In this document: piece after piece, positions 1 to 8,399 of the stretch
How positions within the stretch are numbered: the stretch's first letter is position 1
How the letters are laid out: every line of letters starts with the position of its first letter
Assembly (NCBI GenBank): GCA_964036195.1
Contig: OZ038455.1
Span: 16,695,855-16,759,854 of the forward strand
Direction: 5' to 3'
DNA from: Sphaerolaimus hirsutus
Lineage: Eukaryota; Nematoda; Chromadorea; Monhysterida; Sphaerolaimidae
Length of the DNA: 64,000 nucleotides
The notes under the pieces: model-generated
The model's input: only the letters and a program-made list of their open reading frames with translations
Databases searched by the model: none
What the model was told of the DNA's origin: nothing
Made by a program: the position numbers and the translations under genes

Positions 1-3000
1 GCGATTAGTCAAAAGCAGCCCTCACAACCTGCTGCTGACTATCGCAAGCCGAAATTCGAGTGCTTGTTCTGCGGCATCAAAGAGCACTACACAACCGACT
101 GCCCTCAATACGTCACACCGAGAGAGCGCACTGAACGGTTGCGAGCTTTGGGCGATGTGTGCACGCGCTGCACGCGCAGAGGCCATCAAGCGGCACAGTG
201 CACTCAACAACTGAGTTGCTACTACTGTCGCCAGATTGGTCAGCATCACGGGGCGTTCTGTCCTACCAGACAGGCACCCGCCAGGCGTCAGGTAAACAAT
301 TCACAAAATAAAGCCTTTGTCAAAGCAACGAGCGCTAATTTTGTCAACGCTCAGGTAATCACAACGGGCGCGGCGTCGTCACATGCACCGCCATCGTATC
401 CGCCTTCACATACGGAACCGATGAGCGTGTGTGTCATCCCACCGGACGAAAACGATTTCCGGTGGAGACAGAATACGCTGTACCAGCTGGACATGGACGG
501 CCCGCTCGACATGGGCGAATGGCCGAGGCCCGCTAACGCACAACAGGCGAAAGCTCAGGAGGAAGCCCGCATATATCACAGCGAAAACGAGCTGTGGACA
601 ACGCTCCGTGCCAACCTCATCCAGGAAGGCACAGATATGGAGAATGTCGAGGCCAAAATCCGCGGCTTCCAGCAGAAACGGTACGAGGTGTACCCACACC
701 TCAACCCGAATCAAATGTCATCGTCGGTGCCACTTCAACCTAGTCACAGGCCCACGGTGGAGGTGCTGAGCGCACAGGCGGGTTACGGTAACCCCAACCC
801 CGCTACCAGGCAGCAGGCCGAACAAGAATGTGAGTTCGATTTTGCACCTATTGTTCGTTTGCAAGTGGCCCAGGCTTCATTAATTAATAAAGACGCTGAA
901 TTAAATAGAGTCACAGACCCTTTGTTAATATTCTTTGACACTGGATGCGAATATTCATACATTAAAGCATCCGTGGCAAATGAGTATAACTTTGAAAACA
1001 AAGGAGATGTTGTTCTTCAAATGAACGTGTTTGCGACAAAAACGCCCGTCACAGTCAATACGTTTTTGGTCGAGGCTGTCATGCCTATTTACAAACACGT
1101 CGACAATAAGGGCAATATGTTACAAATTCCGCTCACTTTACGTGCAGTGGATAATTTGGCAACATATGCATGCCCACCTCCTTTGTCACAAGATGATAAA
1201 ACAGTCATTTATATTGTGTACGGTGAACATGCACAAGAACAATTCGCGGAACCGCTTGAATTGACCGAAATGACTGATGAGTTTTGTCACAAACTATGTC
1301 AACCAGATGTAGTCATTGGTCAAGACTATTATTGGAAGTTCGACATTCGACCAACAGAAATCGAACTCCCATCTGGATTGATCATAGTCGAATCAATACT
1401 TGGATTGATGCTTGGCGGAAATGCGTCATCACAATCATTTGTCACAACACCCGACATTTCACCACATCAATTCATGGTTTCATGCAGTTCACATGCTTCA
1501 TCAGCTGTTGCTGTTGGCCAAGAGACATTATTTCAATTTCACAGTCTCGAGTCAATAGGTATCACAGACGATCCCTTATCACATGATGACGACATAGCTG
1601 AACAGTTAATTCTGGAATCAATTACTCTCGATCCAGAAACTGGTCGCTATAGCGTGGATTGGCCATTCAAATCAACAATTCAAGAATTGCCAACCAACAA
1701 TGCAGAAGCATTTCGTCGCTTTCTGTCATTGTTGAAACGGTTTCGAAAAGATCCCGATTTATTCGCTACATACGCGAAAGTCATCTCAGATCAACTTCAC
1801 AAGGGTGTCATAGAACCCGTCTATGGTTCACAAGATGGTTTGCAAGAACACATCTTACCTCACCAACCTGTCCTCACACCTGGCAGATCGACAACATGTC
1901 GAATAGTGTATGATGGTTCTGCAGGCAAGCCAAGTCTCAATAATTGCTTATTCCGAGGCCCAGTTCTCACACCACTGGCGCTCGGATTAATGCTTCGCTT
2001 CAGAGCCGGAAAAGTGGTGTTATTAGCAGATATTGAAAAAGCATTTTTACAAATTGCTCTTCACTCAAAATCACGCGCCTTCACAAAATTTTACTGGCTG
2101 CGTGATGACACCATTCCATCTCATGAAGACAATATTCAAATGATGCAATTCACAAGGGTGCTGTTTGGTCTCACATGCAGTCCATCCATTTTGTCAACTG
2201 TCATCAAATATCACTTAGAAGAAGAATTAGCTCACATGCATCCCGCTGAGACCAATGAACGAATGAAACTGGAGCTGTTGCTCAACAGCATTTACGTTGA
2301 TAATTTAGTTATCAGCGTAGATGACGACAAATATGCAATACAGCTCTATCGTCTAATTAAAGCTGTTTTTGCCAGAGCAAATTTCAACATGCGCGAATGG
2401 ATGACAAATTCGCCAATGGTCTCGGAAAAAATCAAACCCGATGACCTCAACCCGAAAAAATCACAATATATCAAAGTAATGGGTCTCGTTTACGATCACA
2501 TTGAAGACACCATTGCGGTGCCAGCTCCCAAGAAAGATTTCACGCTCATTGTCACAGCCACTCGCCGCAATTTAAATAAATTGCTGGCTTCAACATACGA
2601 TCCTATTGGCGTCACAGCACCCGCGTTATTTCGGTTAAAATTTCGCGTGTCACAAATAATTCAAAGGTGCAATATCACAACCTGGGATGAACTCATCGAA
2701 GACCCAGAGGCGGATGACTTATTGGACGATTTAAAAAGACATCTCTCGTCCATAAGTCAAATCAAATTCCCACGCTCATTTCACTCTTTTGGCATCGATG
2801 TCAAAGCTGTCACAAGGCCATTAGAATTACATGTGTTTTGTGATGCCTCAAAAGATGGATACGCCGTTTGCGCTTATTTGCGTCAACAAGCGATTTCACC
2901 TGACGAATACGGTTATGAAGATGACCGGTATTTTAGTGGTTTTCTCACAGCTCGCACAAAACTAGCCCCACTTCCGTCAAAACAAGGTCAACCCCTCACA

Positions 3001-5469
3001 ATCACACGCTTGGAATTGCTAGGTGTCACAATTGGTGCACAGCTCATCGATTATTTACATCATGAACTCGTTGAGCTGGGTGGATGGAAAATTCACAGTA
3101 ATTTCCTCTGGACCGATAGTACAGTTGTCATCGGCTGGCTATATACTGCAAAGCCGCTGGCTACTTTTGTCAACAATCGGGTCACAAAAATCCACTCACT
3201 AATGTCAAAGCATTGCATTCAAATTTGCAAGGTTGCTACAAAAGACAACCCAGCCGACATCGCGTCACGGGGTTGTACTTTTGATCAACTGATGATCGAA
3301 ACAATGTGGTTCACCGGACCCACATTTTTAGCTGAACCTCTCACATCAACCATGCTTGACATTTCGCCATATCAAGCGCAACCTGTCACCGAAGAGCTTG
3401 CGAAAGGCGACATTCACATCAGTCGACCTTTATATGCTGGAGCAGTAACTTCACAGCCCGTTTCACAGCCTGATTCACAACCAGCTAATGCTCTTGCACA
3501 GCAAGTACCTGTCAACTTGGACCCCAATTTGTCACAAAATGTCACTCCTCAAAATCCGTTTGTCGAAAGTCGACAACGTCACATCCCTTCAAATCCATTC
3601 GAAATCGACATTCGACGATTTTCAACACTGTCAAAATTGTTGCGTACTGTCGTATATCTACTTCGTGTCAAAACATATTGGCTAAATCGCTCCATGCATA
3701 AAGCTGCAAAGCGCGAAAGCGAATATTTATCAAAACCCATCACACAAGCTGATTTGAACGAAGCATTTAGACATGTATTGCGCATTTCACAGGCAGAAGA
3801 ATGTGCCAGTTGCATTTCACAAGCGCAACTTGGCAAACACCACATGCTCAAATGGGACGCGTGGAATAATTTATTATATTGTGTCACGCGTGTGTCTCAC
3901 AAAGAACACCGAAACCCTTCATTGTTTTACTACCTGCCAAAGACTGGGTGGTTAACAACGCTAGTGGTTACTCATTTTCATGAGCTTGCTGGTCACAGTG
4001 GCATGCTTCACACTTTAGCAGATTTACGCGAACACTGCTGGTTGTCAAGCGCCAAGCAGGTAGTTGCAAAAATTTTGCGAAAATGTGTCACATGCCGCAA
4101 AGCGGAAGGAGGTCCATTCACATTACCTGATTTTCACACATTACCTGTCACTCGAACTCAATCACAAATCAAGCCATTTCAACATATTGGCATTGATTAT
4201 ATGGGACCGTTAGTTTATTCACAGAACGGAACCCGTCACAGTCAACACATTTTGTTGCTAACATGCTTCAGTACACGCGCCATTCATTTAGAGTCAACTA
4301 ATAGTGTCTTGACAGCCGACACAATTATGGCTCTAAATCGTTTTATTTCACGTCGAGGCATGCCGGACACAATTTGGTCCGACAATGCCCCAGCATTCAA
4401 AAATTGCGTCAAAATGCTACCGGACGTAAAATGGCATTTTATCACAGCCAATAGTCCTTGGCAGGGCGGCGTGTACGAACGCATGGTAGGTTTAGTCAAA
4501 CGCTTGCTCAAAAAAGCATGCGGACGACGTTGTCTCACATGGCATGAATTTCTCACAGTCATGCTTGACGTCGAATTCTCCGTCAATACGCGACCATTGT
4601 CATACTTGTCAAACATAGACATTGGTGCAGCGATACTGCGCCCAATACATTTTCTTTGGGGCACCCCACCACCATGTTACATGGATGAAAAACGTGAGTT
4701 GGAACTCGATTCCACCACGATTGAACCCATGCGAAAAATTCCAAAAGAAGAATGGGAAAGAATGACGGATGGATCTTTCAACCTCACACCCTCACAAATC
4801 GAAAAAACCTACACACTCACACCCCCACGTGTCAATGACGTCAACTGTATCGACGAAATTGCACTCAGCTCTGTGCCTGAAAAGGACAGAGATGACATCA
4901 CATTACTTTGGGACCAAATTCGTCACAATCGTGAAGTGCTTTGGTATGAGTGGTCACGTCAATACATTGACCTACTCAAAGATCGAGCTAAAAATCAACG
5001 CTTGAAAAAAGGCACAATCAACGAAGCTCCCAAACGTGGCCAAGTGGTGTTAATCACAGATGATAAACAACCACGCGGCATGTGGCAAATGGGCCGCGTT
5101 CACGAAATACACGTGTCTAGCGATGGCAAAATACGTGCAGTCACAGTATTATCAAGTAACGGCCGTCGCACACGTAGATCCCCATCTAACCTAGTGCCTC
5201 TTGAAATCGACACAGAGGACGGTGTTGAATATAAAATCGACACTGAGGTAAAAGATGATGATAATTCACAACCTTCACCTGATAAGGGTGATGATTCACA
5301 AACTGATCAATCACATCAACAACCACAATCTTCACAGCGAGATGCAAGACGCGCAAACCCACGTCGAACATGTCGCTACACTGGCACATATTCGTTCTGG
5401 GGAAACGTGTCGCATTTAATGGCGCTCTCGTTGCTAATACAATCAAAATTAGGCAACGCGCTCACATAG
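1..5469 (+). CDS. Gag-Pol polyprotein of BEL/Pao element (3' part)
   Basis: The frame is open from the window edge to the stop at 5467-5469, about 1822 codons; its start lies upstream. It encodes the Gag tail and the replication enzymes. Two CX2CX4HX4C knuckles (nt 61-102, 160-201) and a third, CX2CX5HX4C (217-261), are typical of BEL/Pao Gag. A retropepsin DTG lies at 937-945. RT motif A is LLADIEKAF (about 2020-2045), motif B FGLTCSPS (about 2165), and motif C reads YVDN (2293-2304) rather than YVDD. RNase H carboxylates lie in FCDASKDG, TRLELLG and WTDSTVV (2836-3130). The integrase zinc site H-x-H-C-C spans about 3979-4095; its catalytic triad is D at 4195, D at 4381 and E at 4477. A DUF5641-like domain follows (about 5030-5200). 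The last residues are hydrophobic. There are no frameshifts or stops. Confidence 0.95.
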   Translation, partial: AISQKQPSQPAADYRKPKFECLFCGIKEHYTTDCPQYVTPRERTERLRALGDVCTRCTRRGHQAAQCTQQLSCYYCRQIGQHHGAFCPTRQAPARRQVNNSQNKAFVKATSANFVNAQVITTGAASSHAPPSYPPSHTEPMSVCVIPPDENDFRWRQNTLYQLDMDGPLDMGEWPRPANAQQAKAQEEARIYHSENELWTTLRANLIQEGTDMENVEAKIRGFQQKRYEVYPHLNPNQMSSSVPLQPSHRPTVEVLSAQAGYGNPNPATRQQAEQECEFDFAPIVRLQVAQASLINKDAELNRVTDPLLIFFDTGCEYSYIKASVANEYNFENKGDVVLQMNVFATKTPVTVNTFLVEAVMPIYKHVDNKGNMLQIPLTLRAVDNLATYACPPPLSQDDKTVIYIVYGEHAQEQFAEPLELTEMTDEFCHKLCQPDVVIGQDYYWKFDIRPTEIELPSGLIIVESILGLMLGGNASSQSFVTTPDISPHQFMVSCSSHASSAVAVGQETLFQFHSLESIGITDDPLSHDDDIAEQLILESITLDPETGRYSVDWPFKSTIQELPTNNAEAFRRFLSLLKRFRKDPDLFATYAKVISDQLHKGVIEPVYGSQDGLQEHILPHQPVLTPGRSTTCRIVYDGSAGKPSLNNCLFRGPVLTPLALGLMLRFRAGKVVLLADIEKAFLQIALHSKSRAFTKFYWLRDDTIPSHEDNIQMMQFTRVLFGLTCSPSILSTVIKYHLEEELAHMHPAETNERMKLELLLNSIYVDNLVISVDDDKYAIQLYRLIKAVFARANFNMREWMTNSPMVSEKIKPDDLNPKKSQYIKVMGLVYDHIEDTIAVPAPKKDFTLIVTATRRNLNKLLASTYDPIGVTAPALFRLKFRVSQIIQRCNITTWDELIEDPEADDLLDDLKRHLSSISQIKFPRSFHSFGIDVKAVTRPLELHVFCDASKDGYAVCAYLRQQAISPDEYGYEDDRYFSGFLTARTKLAPLPSKQGQPLTITRLELLGVTIGAQLIDYLHHELVELGGWKIHSNFLWTDSTVVIGWLYTAKPLATFVNNRVTKIHSLMSKHCIQICKVATKDNPADIASRGCTFDQLMIETMWFTGPTFLAEPLTSTMLDISPYQAQPVTEELAKGDIHISRPLYAGAVTSQPVSQPDSQPANALAQQVPVNLDPNLSQNVTPQNPFVESRQRHIPSNPFEIDIRRFSTLSKLLRTVVYLLRVKTYWLNRSMHKAAKRESEYLSKPITQADLNEAFRHVLRISQAEECASCISQAQLGKHHMLKWDAWNNLLYCVTRVSHKEHRNPSLFYYLPKTGWLTTLVVTHFHELAGHSGMLHTLADLREHCWLSSAKQVVAKILRKCVTCRKAEGGPFTLPDFHTLPVTRTQSQIKPFQHIGIDYMGPLVYSQNGTRHSQHILLLTCFSTRAIHLESTNSVLTADTIMALNRFISRRGMPDTIWSDNAPAFKNCVKMLPDVKWHFITANSPWQGGVYERMVGLVKRLLKKACGRRCLTWHEFLTVMLDVEFSVNTRPLSYLSNIDIGAAILRPIHFLWGTPPPCYMDEKRELELDSTTIEPMRKIPKEEWERMTDGSFNLTPSQIEKTYTLTPPRVNDVNCIDEIALSSVPEKDRDDITLLWDQIRHNREVLWYEWSRQYIDLLKDRAKNQRLKKGTINEAPKRGQVVLITDDKQPRGMWQMGRVHEIHVSSDGKIRAVTVLSSNGRRTRRSPSNLVPLEIDTEDGVEYKIDTEVKDDDNSQPSPDKGDDSQTDQSHQQPQSSQRDARRANPRRTCRYTGTYSFWGNVSHLMALSLLIQSKLGNALT

Positions 5470-5507
5470 ACAGATCAATATCACAAAACTTTTAATCTGT
5501 GCCATAA

Positions 5508-8318
5508 ACTAGCACTGGGCACGCAATACAACTTCCGGAAAAAATAACATGTCACTTTCCTCAAGTCACAGCCATAGAGGATATTGTGGTATCCATATGG
5601 ACGTTGCGTGTTCAGCCACAAACAACACCAATTTATAGATGCTTTCAACAAGAGCATACTATAGTCACGTATATGAGCTTGGTGGGCGGAAAAGCTATGC
5701 TGCCACCAGAAATCATTAAAAACCACAGAGTCACAACCTACGATTGCATGATCGCCTACCAAAATAAAACTTGGAAAGGCGAACCTTTAATAAAAATCGG
5801 TCATGCATTGTGGAGCACTAACAAATCACTTCACATCGATTATTGTTACTTTTGTCACAATCTGAGTAACACAGTAATGAACTTTCACATAGAGGAAGGT
5901 GTGGTCGCAAGTCTTGACGGAAAGAAAATAGTTTCCGAAATTCAAGATCTATCACATTGCAACCCACAAGCCGGCTATTGTTATGACAGCGACAATGGCG
6001 TCTCTTTATGGAATGCTACCGCATTTAACAAGCAGTGTGCATTCCAAGAGATTGGTCAATTTGACGCGCAATATTCACAAAATCATTACATAGTGGAAAA
6101 ATTGCAAGCTGCATTTTCTGTCACATGGAGATCACAACAATTCCCAAATAATGCAGAATGCGTGCCAAAAGACGCAAAATATATTGACCAGGGCTCAGCA
6201 TTCATTCAATTTCTTCGATATCAACTTAAGAAATTGAAAAAGCCTCCAACCGAAAAAGCTCCTCTTCATTTCAAACTCGCACCAAATCTTGACGTTGGTG
6301 TATTTCACTTACTCACAGCTCGTCAACAATATGAAGTTGACAAAATTGCACATCTAGAACAAAAACAATTTGGATCTATCTGGCAACAATTATGTCACAT
6401 CCGACAAACCCAACTAGATATAATTCATGCAATTGTCACATTCAATCCCACACTTGGCTTGCGAGCATTGCTAGGACGTCAAAATCTCTACGCTGAATGG
6501 CATGGAGATATATTAATGTTCTGGGATTGTAAACCAGTCACAGCAGAAATTATTTATTTTCAACACGAATATAACAATACTTGTTATAAATTTCTGCCGG
6601 TCAAAGTCACAAATCACCCACATATTATGTTCGTTGCTCCTGGCACCAATGATCTGATCACACATTCACCAATAGATCATTGTCTCATGAAAGATCACAA
6701 ATATTATCAATTAAATGATAATTCATGGGCCAACGAAAACGGACCAACGAATTTGCACGTCACAAAACTCCCAATCGAATTAATTTGGGCTGGCTCGTGG
6801 AAACCATTCACACTAAATGTTTCCGGGTCACCAGGTGTAAGCATGACTGATATTGCATTCAGTATCATGGCTGCACATCATCACTTTCAAAATTTGCAAC
6901 GACTCGAACAACAAGTCACACGTTCGGTCGATTATATTGCAACAAAGTCCAACGATCCTGAAGCAGTGCAAGCATGTATTGCTGGCATAGGCCAAGGGGT
7001 TGGCGCATATTTTGAAGGTGTAGGAAAAGAATTGGGTCACATTATTCACGGTAGTGTCACAGGTGGTGTGTCTGCATTAGATACGTTACTTACTGGGCCA
7101 CTTCAAACAGCTGTGAACATTATACTCATCATTATCACAATTGCTTGTATTGGGTATATTGGTTATGTTTACATGCAGTGGCGGCTCGTAACCGGCAGGG
7201 GTATGCTGCCAGACATCAAGGGCTTTTTCCGAAGAAAGGGCAGAAAGGACAGAAACCCAAACAAATGGGAGCCCCGCCCGTTCAACAAGGAAAAATCGGT
7301 AAGCGACGGCGACGTAACCGCCAGAAGAAGCCGACAAGCGGTTTCAACAAACCCGCTTTGTCAAATCAAACCGTCACACAATCGTCACAGTCGTCAAGTT
7401 CGTCACAGTTACCTTCAAAGTTTGTCACACCCCTCAAACGAGTTTCTCCATTCAAACGGCTTTCAGGACGCACGGTACAGCCTAGATCGGATCCCCCGAT
7501 CGGTTATAGTACCGAACGCGCCGAGGAAATCGAAATGGAGACGGGGGCGTGCCGGGTCACAAAACCTGTACCCTCCTGCGAGTCACAACCGCAGAGCTCG
7601 TCACCAAACGCCAGACTCACAGTCACCGAGCCTGTCACAACAGAAGTCACAATGGAAGACGCGATCCCTGACCGCGAGCCCTTGCAAAAGCGACTCAAGA
7701 GATTCGCTGGAGTCGCAGGGCTCCCAGGTGAGCAGAAATTGTCACACCAAACATTTTCCTTTATACCCCAAACTTTTCACAAATTCAATAACATCAATAA
7801 AAAACTGGTCAAATCAAAAGTTAAACGATCTAAAAAGATCTGTGACCTTCCTCAAACAAACACCTTCACAGTCCGACATAGAAATCGGAGAGATGGAAGA
7901 AAGTCACGATCAAGATCTAGATCCCCCTCCGTACCATTTGACCAATTCAACTCAATCACTTCACAGTGTACGACCTCATTCACAACCTCCCATGTCCCCT
8001 TGCTATCAAGCCAACCGCTTGCAGCATCGGAGCAATGGCAGCCCACCGAGCCGTCGAAGACGATCGTCGACGAGACCGACGCGCTCCGACAAGCCTTCGA
8101 GAGGCTCGCCGAGGAATCGGAGAAGCTCCCCAACTGGCCGGGAAGACCAGCGGGGGCCCCAGAAGACCAGGCGCCCGGACACGGGGAAGGCAGCCAGCCT
8201 GAGGAGGATGCCGTCGAACCCATGGACGAGCATCATGAGGAGGGCCGGGAAAATGCCGGTGTCGAAGACGCCGACGATCTGCTACCACAGGAGTGATGAA
8301 AGTATCACAGGCGTTTGA
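5508..8318 (+). CDS. Env-like fusion glycoprotein
   Basis: The frame opens after a stop at 5505-5507, 36 bases beyond the pol stop. Its first in-frame ATG is only at about 5671, inside the apparent ectodomain, so a spliced leader exon probably supplies the start and signal peptide. The ectodomain has many cysteines and N-glycosylation sequons. A block with LGR, YAEWHGD and C-KPV (about 6470-6540) and a glycine-rich pre-membrane stretch with GAYFEGVGKELG (about 6990-7040) resemble the layout of class III fusion proteins of the herpesvirus gB/chuvirus type; that assignment is inferred by eye. One transmembrane helix lies at about 7110-7185. The roughly 375-residue cytoplasmic tail is unusually long, basic and Ser/Pro-rich, and carries a PPPY motif (7923-7934), the class that recruits Nedd4-type ubiquitin ligases. 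A second frame overlaps the whole tail. Confidence 0.85.
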   Translation, partial: TSTGHAIQLPEKITCHFPQVTAIEDIVVSIWTLRVQPQTTPIYRCFQQEHTIVTYMSLVGGKAMLPPEIIKNHRVTTYDCMIAYQNKTWKGEPLIKIGHALWSTNKSLHIDYCYFCHNLSNTVMNFHIEEGVVASLDGKKIVSEIQDLSHCNPQAGYCYDSDNGVSLWNATAFNKQCAFQEIGQFDAQYSQNHYIVEKLQAAFSVTWRSQQFPNNAECVPKDAKYIDQGSAFIQFLRYQLKKLKKPPTEKAPLHFKLAPNLDVGVFHLLTARQQYEVDKIAHLEQKQFGSIWQQLCHIRQTQLDIIHAIVTFNPTLGLRALLGRQNLYAEWHGDILMFWDCKPVTAEIIYFQHEYNNTCYKFLPVKVTNHPHIMFVAPGTNDLITHSPIDHCLMKDHKYYQLNDNSWANENGPTNLHVTKLPIELIWAGSWKPFTLNVSGSPGVSMTDIAFSIMAAHHHFQNLQRLEQQVTRSVDYIATKSNDPEAVQACIAGIGQGVGAYFEGVGKELGHIIHGSVTGGVSALDTLLTGPLQTAVNIILIIITIACIGYIGYVYMQWRLVTGRGMLPDIKGFFRRKGRKDRNPNKWEPRPFNKEKSVSDGDVTARRSRQAVSTNPLCQIKPSHNRHSRQVRHSYLQSLSHPSNEFLHSNGFQDARYSLDRIPRSVIVPNAPRKSKWRRGRAGSQNLYPPASHNRRARHQTPDSQSPSLSQQKSQWKTRSLTASPCKSDSRDSLESQGSQVSRNCHTKHFPLYPKLFTNSITSIKNWSNQKLNDLKRSVTFLKQTPSQSDIEIGEMEESHDQDLDPPPYHLTNSTQSLHSVRPHSQPPMSPCYQANRLQHRSNGSPPSRRRRSSTRPTRSDKPSRGSPRNRRSSPTGREDQRGPQKTRRPDTGKAASLRRMPSNPWTSIMRRAGKMPVSKTPTICYHRSDESITGV
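7265..8296 (+). CDS. Overlapping accessory ORF beneath the Env tail, ends DLLPQE
   Basis: A second frame, open from about 7145, has its first ATG at 7265 and stops at 8294-8296, 22 bases before the Env stop. From the ATG it encodes about 343 residues. Early on it has an arginine-rich patch (GKRRRRNRQKK), later a basic stretch (KSKVKRSKK), an RS-rich stretch (about nt 7890-7920) and an acidic C-terminus ending ADDLLPQE. Upstream of the ATG the frame runs back through a CAG/TGGCG junction at about 7177, which looks like a splice acceptor. The related element at 58-60 kb has an equivalent frame at the same place with the same last six residues. By analogy with retroviral regulatory genes whose exons overlap env, it may be a spliced RNA-binding regulator; that is inference. 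I recognise no family. Confidence 0.6.
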   Translation: MGAPPVQQGKIGKRRRRNRQKKPTSGFNKPALSNQTVTQSSQSSSSSQLPSKFVTPLKRVSPFKRLSGRTVQPRSDPPIGYSTERAEEIEMETGACRVTKPVPSCESQPQSSSPNARLTVTEPVTTEVTMEDAIPDREPLQKRLKRFAGVAGLPGEQKLSHQTFSFIPQTFHKFNNINKKLVKSKVKRSKKICDLPQTNTFTVRHRNRRDGRKSRSRSRSPSVPFDQFNSITSQCTTSFTTSHVPLLSSQPLAASEQWQPTEPSKTIVDETDALRQAFERLAEESEKLPNWPGRPAGAPEDQAPGHGEGSQPEEDAVEPMDEHHEEGRENAGVEDADDLLPQE

Positions 8319-8384
8319 TTTTGATTGTTTCACATCAATTTGCCGAGATTGGCTGAGATAAAATTAAATTAAATTTAATTTTTA

Positions 8385-8399
8385 TTCTAGTTTCGGGAG
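8385..8399 (+). promoter_or_regulatory. Polypurine tract before the 3' LTR
   Basis: A short purine-rich run ending CGGGAG directly precedes TGTG at 8400. The second element shows GGGGAG directly before TGTG at the matching place, which supports this as the plus-strand primer and fixes the LTR start. It is short and imperfect. Confidence 0.55.

Noticed and set aside
5586-5588. GTG at 5586 as the env start codon
   Set aside because: GTG is not a usual eukaryotic start, the frame is open back to 5508, and no signal peptide follows.
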